64,000 nt of DNA, from contig CM060732.1 of assembly GCA_030704615.1 (NCBI GenBank), forward strand, positions 68,987,053-69,051,052. Reading direction: 5' to 3'. This DNA is from Takakia lepidozioides. Its lineage: Eukaryota > Streptophyta > Takakiopsida > Takakiales > Takakiaceae. The position numbers and the translations under genes were made by a program. This document shows, piece after piece, positions 24,049-34,499 of this stretch. Numbering within the stretch: position 1 is the stretch's first letter; each line of letters opens with the position of its first letter. The notes below the pieces were generated by a model. That model did not search any database, was not told the origin of the DNA, and was given only the letters and a program-made list of their open reading frames with translations.

Positions 24049-25671
24049 CTCATTCTGGTGTCTAATCCAGAATGAACAGGCTGCCTTGCGATGTCCTGGC
24101 TGATTACAATAGTAACACAGTTCTTCACCATTGGGTCCTCGCCCTTGGTCTGCTCTTGGATTATTTCTGTAATCCTGATTCCCGGCTGGTAATTCCCCCT
24201 TGGATTACCCTGATAGTTGCCTCTGGAATTTCCTTGGTAATTCCCTCTTGAATTACCTCTCCCTTCCATGCCATTGTTATAACCACCAGGCCTACCATAG
24301 TGGTCCTGATCATTGTTTCTTCTTGGCTGGGGCTGCACTTGATGCACCCTTACTTGCCTAGGTTCTCTTGCAGCTGTCAGTATTTCTGTAGCCCATCACT
24401 GGTGCTGGTTTCGTTGGCCCAACACTTTGCACACCAAACAGCCTTCCTCCAATGTGTTGTAGCCTCTGTGGCATACTTCTTCAAGATTTCTTCTAATCTT
24501 TTCTCATAGTTATCCCTCTTCAACTTCTCCTTTCTCTTACTCTTCCTTTTTAGTTCTTGCTCTTCTTCTTCATCTGACTCATCCTCATAGTCATCTTCAT
24601 CCCTTTTCTCTCTCCTGAGCATTCCCAATTGCTCAATTCTGTTTGCAGTTTCAAATGCCTCCTCCACTGTATTATGGGGTAACATATCCACTTTCTTTTG
24701 CAACTCTGGTCTTAGTCCACTAACAAACCAAGTCTTCTGTAAACCTGGTGCTGGTACAGCAACCAGCTTTTTCATCATCAATTCCATCTTTTCCATATAC
24801 TCCTCAACAGTTTCATGCTTCCTTTGCTTTAACTGTTGTAAACTTCCATACACTTCATCCTCAGTTTTACTGTCCTGAACCTATTTCGGAATGTTGTATT
24901 CAAGCCATTCCAGGTTAGGAAATGATTATCAGGGAATCTTGCATACCATTCACTTGCTTTCTTGATAAGTGAACAAGGAAACAATCTCATCTTGGCATCA
25001 TCGCCATTCTCATTGTTCACTATACACATGTGCTCAAATTGGCTAATGTGTACATCGGGATCCCCTTTTCCTGAATATATTGGAAAAGGTGGTTTTGCCC
25101 GTGTTGGTTGTAACGCCATCTGTGGCCCTACCTTCTGCCCACTGACAGGTGCTGGCACCCTTGCTGGTGCTGGTCCTTCAGGACCTGTTGTTGTTGTGGT
25201 GGATCTTCCACCAAGTGGTGGCCTTTGAGCACTCCCTGCTACTGGCCCCACGATATTCACAGTATTCCCAGCTCCAGTTGCACTACTTCCCACACTCCCT
25301 GTCCCCCCAGAGCCAGATCCAGGCAGCCCGCCTGATCCCCCTGAGCCGACACCTTCGTTGGCCTGTGATCCAAGTGCTCCACTTGATCCAGGTCCAACGG
25401 GTTGGGATGTCCTGGTTGTAGTCTCAACCTCAGCTGTTGGGTCTACTTCTTCATACTCTTCCTCTTCCAATTTCTTCTCTCTATTTTCATCCTCCAAGTT
25501 CTGCCCTTGGGTTTCTTCTTCACTCATGTAACTCAACTGTAATGGTGTTGGAGAGTTAGAACTCTCCGTTGGCTCTGCCACATCCTCTCCTCCTTCTTCA
25601 CCTTCCGCTTCAGAAACTGGAGTTCCTGCTTTTGGTGTTCCATGCCAACTCTTATCAAAGATTTCTGTCAA
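24045..25671 (-). pseudogene. Gypsy-2 gag polyprotein (frameshifted)
   Basis: Starts at 25671 with an acidic, Gly/Ser-rich N-terminus, then the retrotransposon gag domain (FPIYSGKGDPDVHISQFEHM, LIKKASEWYARF, LTWNGLNTTFRNRF). A shift near 24840 leads to LQQLKQRKHETVEEYMEKM and FVSGLRPELQKKV, then a charged helix, then an RGNYQGN repeat and a CCHC zinc knuckle CYYCNQPGHRKAAC at 24076-24117. Gag packages the element RNA into virus-like particles. Separate frames at 24829-25671, 24377-24853 and 24045-24347 show at least two or three shifts. Confidence 0.88.
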
Positions 25672-26362
25672 ATCTTTTATCCAGGGATGTACCTTAGATC
25701 TTTCACCTCGTGATGATAGCTTTATCTTTTTGCTGAATATCTCTGGCGTCTAGCTTCTCTTTCATCACTCATGTCCCATGTCTTTCATTTCTTTTAATGT
25801 GGCAATAACCAAAACTCTCTTCTGTAATATCTCTCGTATATGCCTGGGTTTCTTTCAAGCTTCAATGCACCCTTGGCTATACTAGAAGTCTCCGTTACCA
25901 TATAACCATATGGCAAACAAGTCTGGAAAGCTCTTCTTGGTGTGAGTTTGATCCACAAAATATCCTTTGGAATCCAATTCTTTACCAGTACAAGCTCTTC
26001 ATGCATATGAGTATAAACATTCACCTTTCTTTCCTCCCAACCTTCAAACTCTACTCGCTTAATGGATAGCAATGCTATCACATAAACCAGTGTTGGTAAC
26101 CAACGTGCTCTTCCTCTACAGGCCACCTGATAAATCTTTATCACTCCTTTCTCCAGACCCCACTCAGGGTCAGCATCATGCACTCTCTTAAGAATGTTTT
26201 CTTTACAACCGTCTGGCAATTCCAAGAACCTCTGAAAGAATCGTTTGGACAATCTTTCCTTCTCAGTTTCACAGGGAATTTGATTCACATCAAATTCCTT
26301 AATTCTCCATCCACCATGATCCCACCAGATGCCTGTCACATCTGGTTGTTCATGACCCAGTT
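25672..26362 (-). other. Gypsy-2 5' leader with a minus-strand open frame
   Basis: Between the 5' LTR and gag lies an open stretch reaching from about 26489 to 25794, 231 codons, overlapping the LTR and primer site. It includes PDVTGIWWDHGGWRIKEFDV and PCETEKERLSKRFFQRFLEL. Because it runs across the primer site it may be mostly chance, but its Trp-rich, amphipathic texture is protein-like. It could be the N-terminus of the gag polyprotein or a small ORF upstream of gag, as in Ogre-type elements. No family is recognised. Confidence 0.4.
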
Positions 26363-26380
26363 CCCCAGTATGGTCGCCAA
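26363..26380 (-). other. Gypsy-2 primer-binding site
   Basis: In element sense the LTR end (GCGCGACA) is followed by TT and then TGGCGACCATACTGGGGA. TGGCGAC... sites occur in many plant gypsy elements and pair with a tRNA whose 3' end is GTCGCCA. I do not assign the tRNA species. Confidence 0.7.
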
Positions 26381-26381
26381 A

Positions 26382-26890
26382 TGTCGCGCGGCTTTTACTC
26401 ACCCATCCCTTCGCTATCCGAGGTGGGAACTCCAAGATAGAAGAGTTGGAAATCTCTAAGCACTCAGCCCGCTCAGAACAATCAGTCATGACCTACAGCT
26501 AGTGTATCATGGGGGTGTTTCCTATTTGTACTCCTTCCCGCATTCGTGTTAGCGAGTTACCTTACTATCTGCAATTAAGTATCAGTTTGCTTCAGAAATC
26601 TATCAAGTTCCATCCATTCATTCCACAGCTTCACTCAGGTCTCTCTACACAGTGTGAGTATGAAGTATGTATTAGATTAATATCTATCAAGTATCAGGCT
26701 GAAGCCATGGTGTCTCTATTCTGCTCTACATTACAACTCTACTTCTTGCATTCAGCCAGTATCAACAGATCGTTTTCCTCCTAGTCCGTGCTCTCCCTCT
26801 TTCTGCTCAGAGATGCGCTCTCCGCTTTATTTCCAAGTCGTGATCCCCCCCCCCCCCCGAAGTCCTTCCAGAAGTGATCCAGAAGTGATG
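26382..26890 (-). repeat. Gypsy-2 5' LTR, first part
   Basis: Matches 14570-15070 of the left LTR, with about five substitutions and three indels of 2-4 bases. It stops sharply at AGAAGTGATG (26890), where Gypsy-1 RT sequence in reverse orientation begins. A poly-C run (about 14) near 26850 is the other visible difference. Confidence 0.9.
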
Positions 26891-27376
26891 TGGGATTCTT
26901 GGGAATCGGAAAGTGCTGGATCGCAGCCACCTTACCAGGGTCTGGTTTTACACCCAAAGCAAAGACCACATGCCCCAAGAACACCAATTCCTTACTCCCA
27001 AAGCTACACTTGTCAGGATTAAGCTTCAGGTTAGCCTTAGTTAGCTTATAAAAGATCATTTCCAGATGCTGCAAATGCGCTTCCCAGCTCTCACTGTGCA
27101 CATTTACATCATCCACAAATACTTTAGCACATTCCTTTATCTCCTCATAGAGTATAGTGTTCATAGTTCTTTGAAAGGTGGCCGTGGCATTCTTGAGCCC
27201 AAAGGGCATCACAGGCCATTCATATAGACCTCTCTTGGTGATAATGGTTGTTTTCTTGACATCATCAGGATTCATCTTGATCTGCCAAAACCCACTCTGC
27301 AGATCAAGAGCGGAGAACCACTTTGCTCTGCCCAGCTGGTTTAACACGTCTTGGATGAGGGGCATGGGATAAGAGT
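26891..27376 (-). pseudogene. Gypsy-1 reverse transcriptase, middle part (inverted segment)
   Basis: On the minus strand this reads from DSYPMPLIQDVLNQLGRAKW through FSALDLQSGFWQIKMNPDD, MPFGLKNATATFQRTM and the catalytic box in KVFVDDVNVHS to FLGHVV and IPKNP. It is the direct continuation of the RT cut at 9380, but in the opposite orientation, because it lies in the inverted segment 26891-28348. The frame of this portion is open. The parent pol is on the plus strand. Confidence 0.88.
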
Positions 27377-27900
27377 CACTACAAGAGATGAGCGTTTTTA
27401 GGACTACGGATTTGGCGGAGTCATAAAAACGGCACTAGGTGTACGACTACAGAGCGCTGAAATGCGTTGCAGTCATAGTTTTACCACTTTGTAATAATGA
27501 ATATCACTACATGACTTCGGAAAGTTAGGGAGCATTGGTCAAACATTGTTGACCATGATGACAGGGATGGTTTTATGACTAGTGTGATATCTTTGACTAC
27601 ACGTGGACGACGTTTCATGGAATCTTGTGACTCCATGACTGAAGATGGTTTTACAGCTCTATTTATACGACTACATCCCTACACGTGTCATTTTGAAAGT
27701 ACATACATGAATGTATTCATCCATTTGATAAGTTTATCCATCGATGACATGGCATGTAAACTTATGAGTCCCTTACTGCAAATTGTTTCATAACTCTATA
27801 TATATGACTACATCATTACACGTGTCATTTAAAAGGCACATACATTAATGAATTCATCCAATGGATGGGTTCATCCCTCCGCCTATACGGTGTGTCGATT
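27377..27900 (+). mobile_element. Displaced end of CACTA-A
   Basis: Starts CACTACAAGAGATGAGCG and matches 31994-32520 of CACTA-B almost base for base up to CGATT, the Gypsy-2 target duplication. It is the missing terminal piece of CACTA-A, now in the wrong orientation relative to 9381-14569. Confidence 0.9.
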
Positions 27901-28348
27901 TGTTAGAGGACTGTCTGGGACTTAGGCACTTTTACGGGATCTGTGGGGTACCCTTAATTTTTGCACAGACTGAGACCAACAGGAGCCTTAGGGGTGACAG
28001 CAGCGCACTTTAGGGTGGGGTTACACAGCCCGTCACAGCCAACACAGCCCATCACAGTTCAACACAGCCCGTCACAGCCAACACAGCCATCACAGTTCAA
28101 CACAGCCCGTCACAGTCAACACAGCCCATCACAGTTCGTCACAGCCCGACATAGTCGCACAGCCAATCACAGCCCGACACAGCCCGTCACAGCCCGACAC
28201 AGTCGCACAGCCAGTCACAGCTCGACACAGCCCGACACAGCCCAACATAGTCGCACAGCTAGTCACAGCTTGACACAGCTGTCATGACCATAGGGAACGG
28301 ATAGCAGGACAGGGAACGACTGTGGGGAACAACATCTGCGAATGGAAC
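27901..28348 (+). repeat. Displaced remainder of Gypsy-2 5' LTR
   Basis: Begins TGTTAGAGGACTGTCTGGG, the element-sense start of the LTR, and runs through the CACAGCC array (28020-28275) to about 28348, corresponding to 15502 down to about 15150 of the left LTR. About 80 bases of LTR between the two parts are absent from both, presumably lost at the inversion joint. The array here differs in unit composition from the left LTR. Confidence 0.88.
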
Positions 28349-28860
28349 TAACAAGAGATTTGTTCAAAGGACTCGGGCACGCTCAAATTTGAATTCCAAT
28401 GCAGGTGGAGAAGGCACTGTCATTGGATGCTATTGAACGACTTGCCAAGCATTGGCCGCTGCCAACAAAGTGACCATCCCACCACATTAGCTTGATTTGT
28501 ACATCCTCATCAAGGTTATTGTGGACGTCAAAAATGATGTCCTCAAGAATGCACACTTGTAGGATGAGAGTTGGGTGGCCTCGAGTATACCAACTCAAGA
28601 GATGGTTTCTTTTAGACTCGAATAGAATTTAGTCCCTGCCTCTAATATCAAATGGAAACTGAAGGATGACCACATGCCTGTGTACCTGGATGCATTCTGA
28701 AAAGATGTGTATAACAAAGGAGAATCTTAGAACTACAGGTATGAGAATTTTCCACATGAGAACTTTGGACAACTAGAAATCGAAGTTGAAATACTCACTC
28801 AAATTGGTTACATTTCAGCTTTGCACAACGCACTATATGACAAGGATTCTCCCTTTATTG
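28349..28860. other. Unassigned 0.5-kb insert in Gypsy-1 pol
   Basis: This lies between the inversion joint and the resumption of the pol sequence (CGYYRIYVKG at about 28868). It does not match the expected RT thumb/connection. Frames hold protein-like scraps (SNIKWKLKDDHMPVYLDAF; EVEILTQIGYISALHNALYD) broken by stops. It may be a decayed insertion of another coding sequence. No terminal repeats were seen. Confidence 0.45.
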
Positions 28861-29612
28861 GATGAAACGTGTGGGTACTACCGCATCTATGTCAAGGGGC
28901 TTTGCTATAATTTGTGTGCCTCTCTTTGATTTCACGAGGAAGGATGTCGTGTTGAAGTGGAGTGCTGAAGCTCAAAATGCCTTTGAAGCGTCTGAAGTTG
29001 ATGACAGCCCCTATTCTTGCCAGACCTGATTTCTCTAAACCCTTTATCCTAGATGTGGATTGGTCCAAAAAGGGTGTAGGGGCAGTGTTGTCTCAGAAGC
29101 ACAATTGCAGGGAGGTGGTGATTGCATATGCTAGTAAAGTTCTCTCGGCGGCACAACAAAAGTATCATCCAATGGAAGGTGAATGCTATGCCCTAGTGTG
29201 GGGAATCATTCATTTTTGGCAGTATTTATATGGCACCCCTTTTGTTATTCGTACTGATTACAAACCACTTGAGTGGCTTGCCACTATCAATGATGCTTAC
29301 GGTAGGCGTGGGAGATGGATCATGATGTTACAAGACTTTGACTTCAAAATAATTCATAGGGCTGGTTCCAATCATTCTAATGTGGATGCCTTAAGCATAT
29401 TTCCAGTTGGGTCAGCTGCTGAATCTGAAGAGTTGGAATTGAATGTTGCATTCCTATCAGAGGGGTACCAAGAGAAGAAGAGAAGTGTGAGGGCATATAC
29501 ATTCTGGTCATCATCAATAGTGAGGGTCTTGCTCAAGCATTGCTTTTCTGGTCTGAACAAGGGGAGGAAGTATGTCTATGTCAGGTCACTAAAAGAGTAT
29601 CCCAAGGCATAA
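28861..29612 (+). pseudogene. Gypsy-1 RT connection and RNase H
   Basis: Begins with a frameshifted RT end (CGYYRIYVKG, FDFTRKDVVLKWSAEAQNAF), then a well kept RNase H: PFILDVDWSKKGVGAVLSQ (first Asp), KYHPMEGECYALVWG (Glu), FVIRTDYKPLEWL (Asp) and RAGSNHSNVDALS (last Asp). The open frame is 28962-29612. It would degrade the RNA strand during element replication. Confidence 0.88.
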
Positions 29613-30225
29613 TTAAGGGGAGCATGGAACACAAGAGGCATTGTGGCAGTTCAAGGAGTACCTTAAAGGGGTGTACTTTCTCATTCAGACTGAACTTGAT
29701 CCTTATTACTGGTTGTTGTCGGGACATCACACGGGCACAGATGGTCTTGAGGGTTTTCACTTTGACCTTGTAGGACAGCATACAACATGGAGGAAGCAGG
29801 GTGCCCCTGAGGGCAACCCATCCTTTGAGAGCAAGAGAGAGAGTTTTATTGTAGGCATTAGGATTCAGGGTGAACATCATCAGCCGCATTATGAGGACGT
29901 GACCATAATGTGTGAAAGAATTGACATTGGGAGGGAGTGTTTGAGCTTGCCAAAGCCTATTGCAGTGAATCAACCCTACAAAGGGGTGGAGGAGAGCATG
30001 ATGCCCAACATCAATGTTGTTCAAATAAGGAAATGAAAGCAGATAGCTGAGAAATTGCTCAATCCAGAGGAGGAGGGAGGTGCAGAACTACCCTATGGGC
30101 ACACAATTGGACATGAACTTATGGCTGTAGGGTCAAGCAGTGGGACTGGAGACACATCTTGCGTGATGCAACCAGAGTGTCAGAGTGCAGGTCATGAGGG
30201 TTTGGTTCATTCAAGCTTTCCCCTA
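29613..30225 (+). pseudogene. Gypsy-1 unknown stretch between RNase H and first integrase
   Basis: An open frame at 29641-30036 reads QFKEYLKGVYFLIQTELDPY and later a Lys/Glu/His-mixed region, with no stop for 131 codons. The opening has a faint likeness to the RNase H YL-G..F.I.TD..P strand, hinting at a second decayed RNase H, but the rest does not support that. I do not recognise a domain. Confidence 0.45.
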
Positions 30226-30830
30226 CTTCATGACATTCATGTTACGAACTTGTTCCATTGTATGGCTATTGGCACTGCAGGTGCATTTCCAGTGACTACA
30301 AGTGGGAACAACTTTGTATTGGTGGCCGTTGACCCACACTCTGAGAGGCTGGAGGCCAGCCCACTGGCAGAGTGCATATCAGAGTTTGCTGCTCGCTTTC
30401 TGGAGGACCAAATCATCATCCGATATGGATGCCCGAAAACAATATTTTCAGACGACGAGGCAGAGTGGGGAGGTGACTTTGACAAGTCATGTGAAAAGTT
30501 TGGAATTAGACATGGACACCTTGTGCCAAATTGCATGCATACAACAAAATGGTTGAAAGGGTGATTGCAACTCTGAAGCAAAGCATTGCAGCCTTGGGAG
30601 CAATCGGAAAAGAGGAGTGGGATCGAGACCTCTCCCTAGCTCTCATAGTGTGCCGCATGTCTATGCAATCTACCACAAAGGGACAAAGCACCCATGTGGG
30701 CAATACATCCTATGAAGACAAGAGAGTTAGTGTTGTTACAGGTGTTACTATTCACAATGAGCATGATCGGATGATGGATATTAAGCAAGGCCAAGAAAGC
30801 ATGTCAATAGGAAACTTGCAGGACATGAAG
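30226..30830 (+). pseudogene. First integrase-like module of Gypsy-1 (IN1, catalytic residue lost)
   Basis: Reads AIGTAGAFPVTTSGNNFVLV then AVDPHSERLEASPLAE, FLEDQIIIRYGCPKTIFSDD, KFGIRHGHL and, after a frameshift, MVERVIATLKQSIAALG. It parallels the second module at 31668-37924 (AFDTAGPLPVTKRGNKYILV..) at roughly 40 per cent. The first catalytic Asp is Gly here; the second Asp and the Glu remain. No HHCC finger precedes it. Either a duplicated, decayed module or the remains of another element. Confidence 0.7.
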
Positions 30831-31355
30831 TAGCTCGCACACAAGGGAGTCAACCAAGTGGATTGTGATTTGCCCACCATCAAAATGGTGCAAACCAGGA
30901 GGAGATCTCGGCAACGGAGGCAAGAGAATGCTACTAACCATTCCAACACCTCGAACTCAGCAACTGATGGTGTGAAGTTTGAATCTGCCTCTACTGATGA
31001 GACAAAAAGGGGGTGGCGCAGCCTGAGCGATCTGTTGGACCATGGCATGAAATGAGAGGATGACACGGAGAATGATGAGAGCAGTGAGGCCAGACCTGGA
31101 GCATCCACTCGAAAAAGGGGTGAAAACCTACCATCACTGCCAACTGAGTAGAGGGCACCAAACTGGAGATGACGGCCCACTGTGTGTGCAGGAAAGAAAA
31201 ATGTCTGAAAAGCTATGGTCAACTCCAACCAAAAGGAACAAGAGGCCCTGATTCTAGTAGCTGCAATGGGAAGATGAGGGTGAACCAGCAGCTACTGAGC
31301 CACATGATGGTATAAGGAGGAGTCCCAACCAGACATCCTGGATGACATTGAGACT
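30831..31355 (+). other. Linker between the two integrase modules
   Basis: Short plus-strand frames with a strongly basic stretch (RRRSRQRRQ near 30900) and Ser/Thr-rich sequence. Integrase C-terminal regions often carry basic tails, so this may be the tail of the first module. Nothing else is recognised. Confidence 0.4.
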
Positions 31356-31993
31356 ATGCACATTCTAACCTTTGGTGAGCCAAATGACTATCTTGAGAAG
31401 GAAGAAAGAAGGAGGGTTGTGAAGCGGGCAAAGCAGTACTCATTTTTGAAAGGCAATGTGTTTTTTGATGGGAAGCTAGTGCCACCTAAAAATGACAGAC
31501 ACTCACTGGTCATGAGGATTCACTCTGACACTGGACATTTTGGGATCAGACAAACACAAGAGGAAGTGTGTCGTCAGTACTTCTGGCATAACAGGACGGA
31601 GCTGATACGTAGTGTGATTCTATGTTGCCCACAGTGCCAGATCTAGAGCACTAAAGATAAAGGGGTCATGCGGTCTGGTTCATCCAGATTGAACAGTATT
31701 CCGGTGGTTGACCTTTTCTATAGGGTTGCATTTGATACTGCAGGTCCCCTGCCAGTCACTAAGCGGGGCAACAAATACATTTTGGTGGCAATTGACCATT
31801 ATTCGAAATGGCTGGAAACTATGCCAGTGGTTGATCACTCCTCGCATTTGACTGCATGGTTTCTCGAGGAAGAAATCATTAGTAGGTATGGCTGTCCTCG
31901 CTTCATACTAACTGATAATGGTACAAAATGGAAAGGGGAATTTGACGATGTGTGCACTATGTATGGGATAAGGAGGTAGCATAGTGCGCCCTA
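31356..31993 (+). pseudogene. Gypsy-1 integrase (IN2): zinc finger and core, cut by CACTA-B
   Basis: The H2C2 finger is intact: H..THFGIRQTQEEV-like (HSDTGHFG) and CCPQCQ. A stop follows at about 31646. The core then has the first Asp in AFDTAGPL and the second in ILTDNGTKW. The frame is interrupted at HSAPY by CACTA-B; the next codons are at 37702. The catalytic Glu lies after the insertion. A TAG stop after YGIRR is the only other defect nearby. Confidence 0.9.
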
Positions 31994-32870
31994 CACTACA
32001 AGAGATGAGCGTTTTTAGGACTACGGATTTGGCGGAGTCATAAAAACAGCACTAGGTGTACGACTACAGAGCGCTGAAATGCGTTGCAGTCATAGTTTTA
32101 CCACTTTGTAGTAATGGATATCACTACATGACTCCGGAAAGTTAGGGAGCATTGGTCAAACATTGTTGACCATGATGACAGGGATGGTTTTATGACTAGT
32201 GTGATATCTTTGACTACACATGGACGACGTTTCATGGAATCTTGTGACTCCATGACTGAAGATGGTTTTACAGCTCTATTTATACGACTACATCCCTACA
32301 CGTGTCATTTTGAAAGTACATACATGAATGTATTCATCCATTTGATAAGTTTATCCATCGATGACATGGCATGTAAACTTATGAGTCCCTTACTGCAAAT
32401 TGTTTCATAACTCTATATATATGACTACATCATTACACGTGTCATTTAAAAGGCACATACATTAATGAATTCATCCAATGGATGGGTTCATCCCTCCGCC
32501 TATACGGTGTGTCGATTTGATATCTGTTCAATAAATTGGACCTGGATGGACGTGGCTTAACAAGCATCGCAAGATATATGAGATTAAAATACGCAATGGT
32601 CATGGTTGTACAAGGCTAGATCATGTGATGGAAATTATTTTGAATCGTTAGATTCTACAGGATCTAACGGTCTAGATTATTTAAGATCTAACGGTCTAGA
32701 TTGTATAAGATCTAACGGTTTAAGATTACACCGTCGAACTTTACATCGGGCTGGGACTTAGGCTTTTTTGTCTCCTACGTTTCACCATCTATTTGATGTT
32801 GTGTCATGTATGCAAGGGCGTGGGATGGAGGCTTTGCAGACCTTCCTACTCTTGAGAAAATGATGCAGGA

Positions 32871-33503
32871 ATGAGAAGAGGAGGAGGAGAGGAGACGATG
32901 CGTTGGGTATCTGACCAGGCTGGTGTGCTGAGCCGTGGGCTGCTGGAGCGAGTCAACACGGTCATTGATGTACTGCGCTACCACACGGGGACAGAGGTGA
33001 TTGTGGTAACTGTGGAGGCACTTGACCATCCTGTTGTCTCCTCTGCAGTGTTTGTGGGGAAGTTTTATAGTTACTGGAACATGGACAAGAAAGCCAGCAG
33101 TAACAGCCTGTTGTTGCTCCTAGTGCTCTCAGATAAGAAGCTGGAGGTGGAGATAGGTTGGACTCTTGAGACAACTTTGGATAGGGATAGGGTGTGGGGT
33201 TCGCAAGGGTCATTGCTGCCAGTAGTGCTGAGAAGGAGGATTGGGCCTCTACTTGGCAAAGGCGAGTGTGAAAAGGGTATTGCAATTGCTGTGGAGACAG
33301 TGGCAGAAAGGGTGTGGGACGTAGCTGGTCTTCCTAGTGCACAGGAGGGGCTCTGGTGGCAGAGAGTGAGTCTGCTGGATATGGTTTGGATTAGTGTGCC
33401 AATAATCCTTTCGAGTGGCAACATGCATCAAACTGCACCTTATGGGCACGCAAATGGACCTTCAAATGCAAGTTTGACGCCTGGTGACAGCTTTTCTGTG
33501 TGA
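32871..33503 (+). CDS. TPM-domain ORF captured by CACTA-B
   Basis: An uninterrupted 210-codon frame from ATG. Residues 10-150 match the TPM domain (TLP18.3/YgcG-like): VSDQAGVLSRGLLERVNTVI, TGTEVIVVTVEAL, an NSLLLLLVLSDKKLEVEIGW core, LETTLDRDRVWG and GECEKGIAIAVETVAERV. The plant thylakoid-lumen member takes part in photosystem II repair; bacterial members are membrane-associated. This copy lacks a transit peptide, and after residue 155 the sequence is unlike the family. Copy A has lost two bases mid-domain. Whether it is transcribed is unknown, and the host gene of origin is not in the window. Confidence 0.65.
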   Translation: MRRGGGEETMRWVSDQAGVLSRGLLERVNTVIDVLRYHTGTEVIVVTVEALDHPVVSSAVFVGKFYSYWNMDKKASSNSLLLLLVLSDKKLEVEIGWTLETTLDRDRVWGSQGSLLPVVLRRRIGPLLGKGECEKGIAIAVETVAERVWDVAGLPSAQEGLWWQRVSLLDMVWISVPIILSSGNMHQTAPYGHANGPSNASLTPGDSFSV

Positions 33504-34499
33504 CATTTGACGGAGTGGAGGGAGCATAGGCTCTGCAGCTGATGCTCAACCGGTGCCATGAGGAAAAGCACTGATGTAAGTCTTCAGGTTTTGAATAAGA
33601 AAGTTCCAGCAGCATGTAGGATAGAAAGTTTGCCAAATTCCTCCTTAGGATTGGTTGCAGAAGACCTATCCGAGGGTTCAACACGGTCTTGCTACCAAAA
33701 GGTACTGACATGTAGTGCACGTATGGCTATTACTTCACCTGGGTAGAGTAAGGACACCAATATCCTCCCAATAACTTAGGCTGTGAGGCTACTTTATACA
33801 TAATCACCACAACACTACCATGAAGTACAAATTGTATTCTGCCATCAACCAATTGGACGACATGCTTGAGTTTGCGACATCTGCCTCTTGCAGCCATTCG
33901 GACTCAGTTTCAAGTATCATCACACAAGCCAGGACAGTTTTGAGTGCACAATCAGCCAATCCTTCTGTCTAACTTGCCAAGTAAACTTGTGGCAGTGTGG
34001 TGGTGGCAGCCAATGGAATACATGCTTGGGTTTGTGACATATGACACCTGCAGCCATTCAGACTCAGTTAATGCATCGTCACACAGGTTAGGAAAGAAAG
34101 TTTTGAGTGCAAAATTGGTCAATCTGCCTGTTAGCGTAGCTTTTCAAGTGAGAATGGTCTCAAGGACTCGCTTGAGCATGTATGACCCCTAAGCTTTTCT
34201 GTTTACTCGGGCACACTTAAACAAACTCGACCTTATTGCCTCAACCTCCTCATTGTGTGTTGCTCATAGCAGGGCTCCCAAGGACGGTCTCATTGCTCAA
34301 TTCGAACTGTGTAACATCTTTGCACATTATATCAGAGTACAGCACATGGAGTCTTTTGGCATTTTCCTGTTGATCTGTAGACATCAATGGACAGCACCAA
34401 TGTATATGTGTACATTCCGGCATCCTCACGTGATTCTGTGCATTCCTCCACCATCATGGTAAGCTTCTTTTCAGTCTTTTCAGTCTGTTAGTTCTGGCA

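Larger units (their letters stand above)
14570..26890 (-). mobile_element. Ty3/gypsy LTR retrotransposon Gypsy-2 (inserted in CACTA-A)
   Basis: Minus-strand element with a left (3') LTR at 14570-15502, a 10.9-kb interior and a right (5') LTR starting at 26382 that is cut at 26890 by an inversion; the rest of that LTR lies at 27901-28348. The order is gag, CCHC knuckle, protease, RT, RNase H, integrase, then about 4 kb more before the 3' LTR. Motifs such as DGFSGYNQ in RT and QGNGQAEATNK in integrase suggest the non-chromodomain Tat/Athila side of plant gypsy elements. LTRs differ by only a few substitutions and small indels over 500 bases, so the insertion is younger than Gypsy-1, yet the coding frames carry many shifts. 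Confidence 0.92.

Noticed and set aside
27961-28287. 108-codon ORF of repeated Thr/His/Ser/Gln units
   Set aside because: Translation of the CACAGCC tandem array in the Gypsy-2 LTR; open only because the repeat unit lacks stops.
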